Assembly (NCBI GenBank): GCA_032622095.1
Contig: CP136061.1
Span: forward strand, 1,550,001-1,614,000
Direction of reading: 5' to 3'
Length of the DNA: 64,000 nucleotides
DNA from: Siphonodentalium dalli
Taxonomy: Eukaryota; Mollusca; Scaphopoda; Gadilida; Siphonodentaliidae
This document shows, piece by piece, positions 1-11,560 of this stretch (the stretch's first letter is position 1; every line of letters starts with the position of its first letter). Position numbers and translations under genes: made by a program. The notes under the pieces are model-generated. The model did not search any database, was not told the origin of the DNA, and saw nothing but the letters and a program-made list of their open reading frames with translations.

Positions 1-658
1 TGGACATTTGACCCATTTCAGGATTTAGTGGAATAATGAAGTAGATTAAGAGAGAAATATTTTCAAGAACATTTAAATTTGATACCATTTGACTTGTCAG
101 CTGACACGGACTGACGGAGTCTCGAAAATAGGACAGGGGAAAACCCAGCATTGCAGACGAGTAACAACAAATGAGAGGTTGACAGCTAAAATTATCAATG
201 CATACTTACGCTTGATACAATAATTCAATCATATAGCGTGAATTCCAATCATAAAACCACTATAGTGTCGAGGAAATCGGATACATCTTCCCATTATTTT
301 CTTGAAATAAACACGCCACATCGGAAGTTGAAGGGACGTAACTCTCGTGATAATAAACGAGATCTATAGTTTCCGGGCGGCGGGCCGATATTGAACTAGG
401 CTTCTCATTATCGGCCCGCGGCCCGCTGTTTTGGTAACAATACGCTATTTGGAACGCCCCCAAAAACTTTATCAATGGCCTAGAGAACTAAATACAACGA
501 ATTAATATCTTATACTACAACATATCTACAACGTCACTGGTGTTGATTTTGATGCGATGTTTTTTTTCCTATAATATCTTGAGGTACTTTATTAAAAGAT
601 CAAACATACATGTACATGTTTATGGGAAGCCAAATTGAAATTTAATAAATAATTGAGC
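1..658. other. AT-rich stretch with one GC-rich hairpin
   Basis: No gene is recognised here. Short open frames exist but show no domain or convincing splice context. The one distinct object is a GC-rich inverted repeat, listed separately. Confidence 0.5.
374..425. repeat. GC-rich 17-bp-stem hairpin
   Basis: The arms CGGGCGGCGGGCCGATA and TATCGGCCCGCGGCCCG are inverted copies with one mismatch, separated by about 18 bases. The GC-rich stem stands out in AT-rich surroundings. No terminal repeats or target duplication are visible, so its origin is unknown. Confidence 0.7.
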
Positions 659-3189
659 TTAAGGGTCAGATGCACGTTTGCCCAAAATATGGCTGAAATA
701 ATTGAAAACATCACTGTTGTATGAGCCAAAAACAACAATGGAAAAAAGAAAAAATGCATAGAAACCAGATTTCATATAGCTCAGCTTTATACATAGAATG
801 TGTTGGTGAATTATTATAGTATTATGGACATGTGGTTTCCATTTGCACTTTGGTTTGACAAATGTGGGAAATATTTGGGAAAAATAGCCTGTCTTTATGT
901 ACCGAGAACTTTTAAATAACTAAAAATATTTGACCAAAGAATTGACCATTGTGTGCTATGGTATCTGGTTTACATGAGAGGAGCCATGTTTTGTTCGTAA
1001 AATGAGCAGCTTTGCCATCAGAGACGGATTCCAAGATGACGACAATCTGCACTGTCAATGGCCGCCATTGAAAACGTAAGTCAAAATTAATTCTGTTCGT
1101 TTGCTGACAAAAAAGGCAAATATCACAATATGCGTACCCGATCAGCACCCGATCTCCAATGGGTTATCTGTATAACTATCAGGAGAAGTCATATTGACAT
1201 TACTGACTTCCAATCTAGCTACATTTATTGAAAAAAAACAAAAAACATTTGATGAAAATTTAAAGTAAAAAATTACATTTCGCCCATCTATCGAAAATAA
1301 GCTTGATATCATTGCGACAATATTAAAACGATATAATTCATCTCTTAAAAGTATCAAAATTGCACATAGTTAGTAATATTTATGTTTAGTTACATTAGTT
1401 TTCCCACATAATACGAAAATATACGTTTTCTGTGTAAAATACAGGGAACTATATATTGCGGCATACTAAAGTGAGTTATGAAACCATTTCCGGTAATTTG
1501 GGGAAGTGATAACCGAAACTTGATTTTTCTCTTCAAATTTGTGAAATTACGCATTGCATAATGTACGATCGCTCTCAATAACGACCCATATTTAAGGAAG
1601 AGTAACTGGGAACGTGTCAGCACTGGTGGTACCAACGATCACATGAATAAATTTCTACTTCGGTGTAAGTTTGATAAATTGTTGACGACTTGTAAAATTT
1701 GTTTACAAAATGGCTGACCGACTGAATTTCAAACATTCGTATATGTTTTAACAAAAAACGTACAACACACAACGTTTGAAACGCTAGTCATATATGTGTT
1801 ATTTTTATCATAATAATCATGGTCGCCATGTATTTTTTCTTGGGCTATTTCTCATTAAACAAATGAATCATGTTGCCAAGTTCTGGTCACATTCTATTTT
1901 GTATTGCTGACCAGAGTGAACATACCACAATTCTTTTCTTTTTTTACAATTTGGAGGCCCAACGTCCAGATATTTTGTCCTATTTTGGTTGTAACCAATT
2001 ATAATAGTTGATTTTATAATACTACCAAGTGCCTAATAATCATGTCGTTACTTTAGTGATGGGTGGGGTTTAGGCTGAAAGTGAAATCAATAATTATAAT
2101 ATTAATTTAATAGTGTCATGGCAATTTTACTCTGCCTCAATGCCAAATAATACAAGTGATCATTGGGTATTTTCTCCAAATTAATAATCATGTTGACACT
2201 TTTACCAAGCACCCGAATGACCTGATAGTAATTCAACTATACTAGTTGAATATGTATATGTATTACGGTTTCATGGATCTTCAAACAAAAACAAGGGAAA
2301 TAATCCAACAATAAATACCATATATATGTGACATACTAGATCATGCCATGAATGGCTACGTATGGGCATAGCCAGATTAGAGATTCATGGCATCATCTAA
2401 CATCACACAAATGTTTCATGCTGCATGGATCAAATTTCATCTAATGCCTGTGCATTTACTATATTAATATTATTACACTTCAATGTGGCTGCATTTTCAA
2501 GGACCTCATAACTTATGCATATATGGGAAGAAAACTGGTTCGATATCGTCATATTTAACTATTTATATTTAGTCAAACGTATGATGTGCCAAAACCTGGT
2601 TATCACGTTATAGGTATAGGTACTCAACTTGTGTACATGATCAACATTTTGGGAACAGGTAGTGTTACTAGTGAAAGGACTACCATTCACTGACTGGTAT
2701 ATACTAGTATAATGCTGGAGTATTATGTACCCCCCCCCCCCACAAAACAAATATGGTCCAAACAATTGGAAATAAATGTATTAAGTCTCACGAAATATTA
2801 GTAGTTGAAAAAATCACAACAATAATATGTAGAAATTGTTCTTATAGTTTTAATTTTGCAACCAGTAATTAGTGGGGAATTTGAAAAGTTGAGATAACAA
2901 ATTAGAAAATTATAACCCAACGTAGAGGGGTGCAAATTATATTTTGCAAATTTGGGACTGGGAGGGGGTTAACTTGGTCTGGGTCAAGGGGTGCTGCTTT
3001 TGGAAATTTCAGACAGTAGACACCCCACCCTCAACAGAGATCATCTAGCTGGGTGTACTGGTTACAACTTACATGGTACTAATTAATTAACCCTCAAGCA
3101 ATATTTTAACTCACTCAGTGTTATCTTATTTTTCAAAAAATATTTCTCTTGGATTTGTTAACCTGCAAAATGTTTTGTCTTTATTACAG

Positions 3190-3339
3190 TTGACTGAACA
3201 CTAACACATTGGATTGGCATGGGGTTGTCCTGTATCCGGTAGAAGAAGTGCAATGAGAGGTTGGGGTTGCCATGTACCTGGTAGGAGAAGGGCAATGATA
3301 TGTTAATTCCTGATTACCTGTAACTGTCAATATTTACAG
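3190..3339 (+). ncRNA. Candidate spliced exon without an open frame (exon A)
   Basis: A pyrimidine-rich tract ending TTATTACAG at 3181-3189 gives a good acceptor. TTTACAG|GTAAGT at 3339/3340 is a consensus donor. All three plus-strand frames meet stops within the first few codons, so the exon would be untranslated or part of a long non-coding RNA. It contains two diverged direct repeats of about 37 bp around GGTAGAAGAAGTGCAATGA and GGTAGGAGAAGGGCAATGA. It lies inside the possible TTAA element. Without transcript data this is only a splice-site-based call. Confidence 0.35.
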
Positions 3340-4110
3340 GTAAGTTGAGATAGATAATTTCAATTCATTAAGGCAGCTACCACAATTAGCTGGAAACAAA
3401 TGTTTTGAACATCCCAATACAGTTAATAGCATTAAATACAAGTTGCAATTGTGTCCCCCTCTGTGCCTGAAGTATATCTCTGTTATGCTCGCACCAGAGT
3501 TAATGAACCACAGGAGTTGTCATGTGAACTGGGGTCTTTGTTAAGTTCAATCTAAAATACATGTGTATTATCAAAATATCTTTTGTTTTATTTTATCCTG
3601 TCGCCGCCACCCAATAGCAAAGACACATTCAGGATCTCTGACATTTTATATGAATTTTAAAATAATGAAATTGAGTTGAGCTTGTATGAAAACAAAACCA
3701 TAGTTATGTGTTAGTTTTTTTCCAAATATTTCAAATAGTACCAGTATAGGGCGATTCAGATCAACATGAAACTATCAAGTAATTAAATGAAACCTCCAAC
3801 AGTTGCTGGAAACCCATTTGAGGTGATCGTTAAATCTAATTGGTAGTCCCCCATAAAGCATTTTACAAGGCATTGAGATTGACCACTCAACGCTTCATCT
3901 ACATACGTTTTACATGAAAATAGTTTGTGTTATTTTATTTGTGTAATATCTGGTGTCTAATGCGAATTTACCCTGAGAGAGCTTTTGTTATTTTATTTGT
4001 GTAAACGTGGTGTCGGTGGCAACCCCACATAAATCTAATGTTGTTATACATTGGTGGTGCGAAATTGAAAGTTAAGAAAATTTATATTAAAATTTTTCTG
4101 TCTCTTATAG

Positions 4111-4232
4111 GTGATTGAAATAACTTGGAATCAAAGAAATGGTATCCTTGCCATTTGTAGTCATTGACAATGACGACTAACTGTGATGTTGCCCTGCTGA
4201 TAACAGTGGTGCTACAATGAGCAGATGAGCAG
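4111..4232 (+). ncRNA. Candidate spliced exon without an open frame (exon B)
   Basis: The acceptor TTCTGTCTCTTATAG ends at 4110 and the donor GAGCAG|GTATGT lies at 4232/4233. The exon holds several stops and no useful frame. It is about 770 bp downstream of exon A on the same strand, and together they would make one spliced non-coding or UTR transcript. Chance splice sites in AT-rich DNA are the main alternative. Confidence 0.33.
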
Positions 4233-5237
4233 GTATGTAATTTAATTTAGCGTCAATACTGCACAACATGTATGTGCGATTTTTGGTATTACCCATGGTC
4301 CATTATATGACAAATACATTACCTTACAGAAAGTGACACCTTTGAGGTCAATATAAACTGTATTTCATCAGACTTATCACCAATATTCAATGGCATAGTG
4401 ACTGAGATTGATTACTTTGATATAGTGGGAATACTTTGCATCATTGGGATACCTCAGTCCTGGGATAAAACCACAGAATGTCAGAAGCAAAATTTATGAT
4501 TTATTCATGAGTATTTATTTGGTCAGTTCAGTTAAGTATGATATCAATGACAATCTATCATATATTGAGAGATATTATGCATTGAAAAGCTGAATGAGAG
4601 TACTATCTTTTGAGAGTTCAGAATTATTATTTTTTGTATTGAAAATTAAATAATAACTAATAATTAATTATTAAATTAATTATTAATTAATAATAATACA
4701 TTGATACATATATCATTGTATTATTGTAGTATGATTGTTTCCATTAATATCCAAATAAACAGGCTTTTTTTACAAGTTCAATTGATTTGTTATTTGTCCA
4801 TCCTGTCCTCCATACATATCAAAATAGTCCCAATTGCAAATGTCTGGTTAATTATTGCCATTTTTCAGAATAGGGTACTCATAATTAGACTTCATTTATA
4901 AGAATGGTGTTCCTTCTTCTGTAGAAAGACGGCTCCTCTCATGGAAAACAGACATGATGATACATCTGTCACCACAGTTTAACGATGAAAGTGGAAGTAG
5001 ATAAAAGTTATCGGTACCTAAAGTGAACTTATTATAAAATGTTACAAATCTCTCTTCATTACTCTTATGATGTTCATATTTCAAAACTTTTAATAAATGG
5101 TATGCATTCCTATATATGTGTTCTACATCCCTGTGAAGTTCCATTGCATACGGTTGTGGATTTATCAAGATATTGCCAAATTACCTGACCCACCCAAAAT
5201 TGGAAAAAATTTGGGCAAACGTGCGTCTCCCCTTTAA

Positions 5238-5744
5238 TGTACTCAATCCGATTCGATTGTCCTCATATAGCATCTTATTCGAACAACAACATCAACGTTT
5301 TTTTTTAAATGCGTCTCCAGTTATCAGAATCTATTAATTGCCCAAAAATAATGCTAACCACACAGAACCACAGTCACCTATATATAGTACAAAATTGCCC
5401 AAAAACTTTTATTTTTATCAACAATTCGTCCAATGAAATTTTGCCGGTTTGTCAATTATCTGACACAAAAAATCCACTTGATTTTAGAGAGACTTAGAGT
5501 TATTCATCTTCATTCGCTATTTTGTCCGAGACCGACTTCTCGTCGACCTTTTACTTGGCCACTAAAAACTATCGGTGGTGAAAAATAATAGATTTCAAAC
5601 ATCGATATCTGATCACTCTGAACATTGATGGGTGGGTTCCTCGACTCGATTCAAATATTTTTGACTACCGAATCCAAGGAATAGTAATTTGCGAGCGTTA
5701 ATTCGGTTTATGCATCTTTAAGCACAATAAGGAATCAGGAATCT
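5238..5744. other. No recognisable feature
   Basis: AT-rich sequence with only short open frames. I see no domain, repeat array or splice-bounded exon here. Confidence 0.5.
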
Positions 5745-6365
5745 CTAATTGCGCTTAAGCGCAATAAGGGAAGATCTAATAGCGCTTAAGCGCAATAAGA
5801 AAACATATCATTGCGCTTAAGCTCCATAATGAATATTTTATTGCGTTAAGCGCAATAGGGAATATCATATTGTGCTTAAGCGCAAAAGGAGTCTCTAATT
5901 AATTGCACGTAAGCTCAATAATGAATATTCTTATTGCGCTTAAGTGCAATAAGAGCTAATTGTGCTTAAGTGCAATTACAAATCTTCCTTATTGCGCTTA
6001 ATCATATTACATAAACATTACATAAATTCAAATGGTGCAGTACATAGTACAATGGGTGGAGTTTATCGGTGACTTGGTGACAGTCCACATGTAGACCAAA
6101 TCGGATTCTACTATTTGAAGAGGGGTGACCTCATGAGGGGGATATTAATTGCGCTTGATGTAATTTCGCTTAAGTGCAATAAGGAATGTCTTTATTCGCT
6201 TAAGTGCAATAAGGTATGTCTTTTTTCGCTTTTGAATAGCAGTTGAATTGCGCTTAAGCGCAATTGAATTATGATAGTTTTTAATTTCGCTTAAGCAATT
6301 GCTGCCCATGCACATAATGCGAGCGCAATTGTATTTCATTTGTGTACAACTAATTGCGCTTTATC
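5745..6365. repeat. Array of palindromes, core TTGCGCTTAAGCGCAA
   Basis: About fifteen perfect or decayed copies of the palindrome ATTGCGCTTAAGCGCAAT are scattered through this stretch, many followed by AAGG. Decayed copies often differ by CG to TG, as expected for methylated CpG. Each half matches the ATTGCGC half-site of C/EBP-type bZIP proteins, which may be coincidence. A sister array with centre TGAA is at 11266-11560. Confidence 0.75.
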
Positions 6366-6761
6366 ACACTTCTGTGCGATAAACTGAAAACAGCTGGAAA
6401 TGTGTGGGTGTGTAAGTTTGTTAGAGTATACCATGTAAGCAGGTAGATCATCGTTGTTGTCAACTTATCTTATCTTATCATTGTGGGTTCAAATAAACCA
6501 CGCCCCATTAAAAGACGCACCGAAATAATAGTAATGCATTATCGTTTTCCGCCTTTGACTTGAAAAGAAAACAAATGCTCTCCATGATTATTTACATGCT
6601 GTAGAAAAGAACCTTTTTTTTCTTTCTGAGTCAACAATGTATTTATCGCCATATTTTGATCCCCAAAACGCGATAAAGGCAAGTAAGCAATTTCTAGCTT
6701 TAATTGTAGGCATTTTATAACTATATGAATTATTTTAGATCCTCGTCTATATGAGATAACA

Positions 6762-6907
6762 TTGGCCTAACAATATTTACCTGACATTGGTGTAAGCCAG
6801 TGCATTCTCGTATATATGCGAGGCTCCCCATGGGAGACTCGCATATATAAGAGAATGCACTGGCACATGATATTTAATGCTGCACCAGCGCATCTCCCGT
6901 CATTACA
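6762..6907. repeat. Hairpin repeat family, copy 1
   Basis: This copy shares about 150 bp with 10405-10558 in direct orientation, beginning TTGGCCTAACAATATTTA and ending near ATGCTGCACCAGC. Its core at 6796-6864 is an inverted repeat with 27-bp arms and a single mismatch, around a loop containing CCCCATGGGAG. No target duplication is visible. Confidence 0.75.
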
Positions 6908-6952
6908 GTATTAATTGGAGGAATTTTAACACTATGAATCACGTGTACTTAC

Positions 6953-7390
6953 ATTTAATTTTATCATGTACATTCCTTTGGCTGTTCCACCAGAAGTCCC
7001 CAGTTCGAGAGCATGTAGCGTGGTTCCGTACAAGTAACAGACCCTGGTCTTTACATCGAACGTACTTCCAACGCAATTACTATGATATAGACACAGTTTG
7101 TAGCACCGAAGGATGTTCGGCGCCGATATATTCAGGTGTACCAACAGGTGTGATATCCTTGACAATTTCAGGGTACTTGCTTCCACATAGGTTTCCACGG
7201 ACACACAGCAGAACGATTTTTACTATGATATAGACACAGTTTGTAGCACCGAAGGATGTTCGGCGCCGATATATTCAGGTGTACCAACAGGTGTGATATC
7301 CTTGACAATTTCAGGGTACTTGCTTCCACATAGGTTTCCACGGACACACAGCAGAACGATTTTTAGTAGCAGTACCCGTGCGCACTCCAT
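6953..7390 (-). pseudogene. Start of a secreted PAN/apple-domain protein gene, disturbed by duplication
   Basis: On the minus strand an ATG at 7390-7388 in good start context (GGAAGATGG) opens a frame starting MECARVLLLKIVLLCVRG, which looks like a signal peptide. It ends at stops at 7225-7220, exactly at the junction of a 143-bp tandem duplication. In the same genomic frame a second open stretch runs from 7219 down and encodes a PAN/apple-like core with cysteines spaced as in RCYKLC, SNCVGSTFD and RVCYLYG. A consensus donor GTAAGT follows at 6952-6947, so the exon continues elsewhere. PAN domains bind proteins or sugars in secreted or surface proteins. Either an intron removes the junction stops or this copy is broken. 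The domain call is from motif spacing only. Confidence 0.55.
7081..7366. repeat. 143-bp tandem duplication, two copies
   Basis: Bases 7081-7223 are repeated almost without change at 7224-7366. The unit starts TATGATATAGACACAG and ends near CAGCAGAACGATTTTTA. Because 143 is not a multiple of three it changes the reading phase of the PAN-like gene across the junction. The near-identity implies a recent event. Confidence 0.9.
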
Positions 7391-7399
7391 CTTCCTTGT

Positions 7400-8475
7400 G
7401 GTTCAGTGCACTATGGATGCGCTATGGCCTGTTGTACCTGATTGTCGCATTGATTATATATACCTGATATATGGCATTCTGTTCTCCTGGGAGGCCCGCC
7501 GATATATTGCTGTCGCATACTTACCGTATAGTTCATAGATGTGTGAAATCACCCCATTTTGGGATTCATGGACGCTCTCTCTTAGATGAATATTTCAGAC
7601 AACTTTATATTATCTAGGCAAATATGGACATAGGTGTCGCATCGAGCGTGAATTTATGGGACCTACATTATTGGTTAGAATAAACACTTAAGTGTCGGGA
7701 ACCGTATGTTAGATTTGTCAGGTAGCAGGTAGGCGGACTTTTTTCTCACCGCGTGGTTTTATTGAGGCACCTGATGACAAAATGGGTCATTTTTTAAATA
7801 AAGCCGACATATTTGACAGAGCATATTCACACTTTTCAAGAAGAGATATTCGTCAAATTCGTAACCAAAAATGTAGGTCTCATAAATTCCCTCTCGAGGC
7901 GACACCTATGTCCATATTTGCCTGGCCTATATCGTTAGAAAATGTGCATTGCATATATATAGGTGTATAAATAATTGTTTTGAATTTACTAATACAATGT
8001 GCATGCATGGGTACGGTCACGTATATAATTTACTTGGATGTTTTACATAAATATATAAGTGACAACCTTACAAGACTATCTTGATTGTTTTATCCAATGT
8101 TGTTGTGAAAAATGTAGATCGTGCCCTAAATATCTACTATGGCAACGTTCAAAACCAATAACTGCATGTTGTTTGGTGCCCTGACCTGTTCTGACGGGGA
8201 ACTTTATAAAAATGAACAAACACCATAGGGACTATATTTTTGAGTTGACACTTGTTCATTGAAGATATATTTCAAAGAAGGGGTGCCAGCACGAGGTTGC
8301 ATGATTTTTTAGACTTTTGTGACCCGATATCTCAATACATATTTAACTGATTACCCATGCAGGAGAAGTTCAATGATTGTAAGCCAATCACAACAAAATC
8401 GGCTTAATAAAGTCTTCCACATCGTGAAATATATAGTTACCTTCACCTATCCTTGAAATATAGTATAAAGTTAGT
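7400..8475. other. No recognisable gene
   Basis: AT-rich sequence. The word GACACCTATGTCCATATTTG (7900-7919) is nearly repeated in inverted form at 7620-7642, a weak inverted repeat. Nothing else stands out. Confidence 0.45.
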
Positions 8476-8637
8476 ACACAATGTTGTGTACAGTATGTGG
8501 TTTTCTTGTACGAGTCCAGGTTGTGGTGACAAGTCATATTGGACAAGACCCCAGGGTCGAGTCCATTATGACTGTTCACCACAACCTGGACGAGTACAAG
8601 AAAAACACATACTGTACACAACATTGTATAATGATAT
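8476..8637. repeat. Foldback element with 75-80-bp arms and tandem G.A sites
   Basis: Left and right arms pair around a centre between 8552 and 8553, where GACCCCAGGGTC itself folds. Identity between arms is roughly 90 percent. Two mismatch sites face each other symmetrically: CGAG at 8511-8514 opposite CGAG at 8591-8594, and CAAG at 8544-8547 opposite CGAG at 8558-8561. It has no coding potential and no clear target duplication. Confidence 0.88.
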
Positions 8638-9011
8638 TTTATTATCCATCTGTGTTTATACAAATTTTGGGAATAAAAATTGTGTGGTTATATTTGTCTG
8701 TACTTGATTCTCTATAAAGGTCTGTATTTGATCACCAGAAAGCATGATTTGGAAGAGTAAACAAAAAGTGAGAAAAAAACTCAATGGGAAAGTGAAACGT
8801 CTGCTAAATCCACCAGAGTATTGCGCGCGTATCACAATTTCACCGATTCATTTGACAACCGAGTTACTTTGTGACGTCACTTAGTCCCGATAACAAAAGT
8901 CATACTGGACTCGGTTGACTTTCGGGAGTAAATATTACTTTTTCCCCGGATTATCATGTGACGGCTTTTGCCCAATCAGAAATAGTGTTAGTTAAGGAAT
9001 GGATAATAATA

Positions 9012-9437
9012 TTAAGGAGGAGGTCAAGTGACCAATTATGAATGGCCATTTGTATGCAAATCTCCGCAGCAAACGTTACAGAGATGCAAATATTTCTGGG
9101 TGTGACTGTGCGGTATTGAAAACAATACACATTTATTTATCTAGCAGGTCGTCTTGAAATTTGTTCCATTAGAATGTTGATGTATTTATTTATTTATTTT
9201 TGTATTCATTTTTTCAAAACTAGGTCAAGTGTTGTAATTCCAGAAAAAATTCTCAAAAATAAATTCATAGCAAAAATTTCCTATTTACGAAGCCCATCCA
9301 CCAGTTAAATCTTATGTCTGTTTAATGATATGGCTGCCTTAGTTTCCAGACAACTGCTTCATATACAACTTTTGCTGGGGAGATTTGCATGGAAATCCCC
9401 ATTCAAATTTGGTCACTTGACCCCCCCCCCCCCTTAA
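9012..9437. mobile_element. TTAA-flanked MITE, copy 1
   Basis: TTAA at 9012-9015 and 9434-9437 bracket inverted ends of the type GGAGGAGGTCAAGTGACC, with one end partly expanded into a C tract. Subterminal octamers ATGCAAAT occur near both ends. The body is a reverse-oriented relative of 9826-10248. The TTAA duplication suggests mobilisation by a piggyBac-like transposase supplied elsewhere. Confidence 0.82.
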
Positions 9438-9825
9438 GGAAAAGGTATTAACTAAGAAATATATTACTACATTGTTTTTATAAACTTCCCTGTCACAACA
9501 TCAACAAGATCCCAGTTTTTTAACTGATCAAGTGTGATCTCTACGGGCGGAGTCAGAGTTTCATAGCATGATCTGTGTATGTGGAAAAATGCATCAATTT
9601 ATCTTGAAGCGACATCAAATATTTTCGACTCAATACTTACGTGGTAATTTCACTATTTTGTCATGTTACAGATGTCAAAACAGGTCGACACGCATGAAAT
9701 ACTTTGATTCCATATGTGATTGAACATTCAATACATGTGCATGCATGTGATAGCAATAATACACACAATAGACAATTGGTGTATAATTAGCAAACGCTCA
9801 TCTTCCCTTGAATAATGACACAAAC

Positions 9826-10248
9826 TTAATGAGGAGGTAAAGTGAAACACATTGAATGGGGATTTCCATGCAAATCTCCGAGGCAAAAGTGATATATGAA
9901 GCAGTTGTCTGGGAACGAAAGCAGTCATATAATTAAACAGACATAACATTTAACTGGCGGATGGGCTTGGTAAATTGCCAAATATTTTTGCTATAAATTT
10001 ATTTTCTTGAATTATTTTCTTGAATTATAACACTTGACCTAGTTTTGAAAAATCAATATAAAATTCAAATATAAATACACCAACTATCTAATGGAGAAAA
10101 AAACACAAGCCGACCCGCCAGGTAAATGTGTATTGTTTTCAATACCGCTCAAAGTCGCACCCAGAAATATTTGCAACTCTGTAACTTTTGCTGCTGAGAA
10201 TTGCATGGATATGTCCATTCAAAATTAGTCACTTGACCTCCTCCTTAA
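9826..10248. mobile_element. TTAA-flanked MITE, copy 2 (opposite orientation)
   Basis: TTAA at 9826-9829 and 10245-10248 flank the same terminal repeats. The left end is decayed and the right end reads GGTCA..-like CACTTGACCTCCTCC. The sequence is the reverse complement of copy 1 with moderate divergence, so the two copies form a large inverted repeat with a spacer of about 390 bp. Confidence 0.82.
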
Positions 10249-10404
10249 ACTTGGTGCGGATTGTTGTGTAAATTTATATCAGGTTGGTTCCGGCGATATG
10301 GTCACGTATTGAAGGGGTGTACAATGTGCACATGAGATATGCGAGTAAGTAGAATCATCTGGTATATGTGCTATATATGGTCTCATTACAAAATCTGTTC
10401 AACG

Positions 10405-10558
10405 TTGGCCTAACAATATTTACCCTGACCGTGTAAGCCAATACGTTCTCTTATAATTGTTAGGCTCCCTGTGGGAGACTCGCTATGTAAAGAGAATGAA
10501 TTGGCGCGTGGTCTGTAATGCTGCACCAGCTAGCACTGTCACACAGCTCCCACCATGA
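10405..10558. repeat. Hairpin repeat family, copy 2
   Basis: This is a diverged direct copy of 6762-6907. Its stem region at 10437-10505 is also 69 bp long. The outer base pairs are kept, and position 5 of the stem is A-T here against G-C in copy 1. Confidence 0.72.
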
Positions 10559-10574
10559 CAGGGTTGTTGTTTTT

Positions 10575-10870
10575 TAGCCTGACATTATACTCGAATGTGC
10601 TATAAATAAATATAATGTGCTATATATATCTCGTATGTGCTGTAAATATCTCGCATGTTCTATAAATCTCTCAGATATGCTATACATAGTATCGATTATG
10701 CCACAAATCTCTGACATGTGCTATAAATCACTCGCATGTGTTATAAATCTCTCACAGGTGCTATATATCTCTCACATGTGCTATACATATCAAGAATGTG
10801 CTATACATACATTAATATGTGCTATAAATAGCTCATATGTGCTATAAATCTCTCGCATGGGCTGTAAATC
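10575..10870. repeat. Degenerate repeat of about 21 bp
   Basis: Around thirteen imperfect units resemble ATGTGCTATAAATCTCTC. Divergence between units is high, so the array is old. It creates a short open frame by chance. Confidence 0.75.
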
Positions 10871-11265
10871 TTGTTCAGGTTACGGATATCAAAATAGGTC
10901 GATAACTACATTACATAATTTATACGGACTTTATACGTGATTGCACAGTAAGATTTATTCAGATGTATTTTGCACTAATCCGTGGCTCAAATTCATTCTT
11001 TTGTTGTATGTATTCTGTTGGGTATAAAAGGAGATGGTCCCAAAAATGGCCGGATTTAGTGTACTGTGACCATTTAATATGCCACAGAAACACTTCTTCA
11101 AGTCACAGAATAACTTTTGTTCAAAAAATGAAAACAGTTGGAAAATTTCTATGACTGTCACAGTTTGGCAAGTTTTTTTAGACTATCTTATCCAATCCTC
11201 CAAATTTGGGGATTCAACTGTCAAATCAGAACGGTCAATATGTATAGGAAGCCAAATTCATATTT

Positions 11266-11560
11266 ATTAATAATTGCGCTGAAGCGCAATCCAGCTTGAT
11301 TCATATTAATTGCTCTGAAGCTGAAGCGCAAATACTGTTACAAGCTTACACCCCTCAATAGATATGTTATTCCATATATGGGAAAATAATTGCGATGAAG
11401 CGCAATTGAATTGCGCTGAAGCGCAATTAATTTTCTATTGGATTTATTCATTAATTAACTGGGGGGTTTAGCCATATGTATATAATTAATTGCGCTGAAG
11501 CGCAATTAATTTTCAATTGCGCTAACGCGCAATTGAATTGTACTGAAGCGCAATTGAAAC
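11266..11560. repeat. Array of near-palindromes, core TTGCGCTGAAGCGCAA
   Basis: About six copies of AATTGCGCTGAAGCGCAATT are spaced irregularly. They differ from the 5.7-6.4 kb array at the centre (TGAA instead of TTAA). Arm sequence is otherwise the same, so the two arrays look like sister families. Confidence 0.75.

Larger units (their letters stand above)
659..5237. mobile_element. Possible TTAA-flanked TIR element, about 4.6 kb
   Basis: TTAA at 659-662 is followed by an end containing GCACGTTTGCCCAAA. Near 5210-5233 the inverted counterpart TTTGGGCAAACGTGC leads into TTAA at 5234-5237. TTAA flanks are typical of piggyBac-like and Kolobok-like DNA transposons. No transposase is recognised inside. 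A third copy of the same end (GGGTCAGACGCACGTTT) lies at 57882-57898, which shows that the terminus is a dispersed repeat. Two solo ends of a shorter family could also give this layout. Confidence 0.4.
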
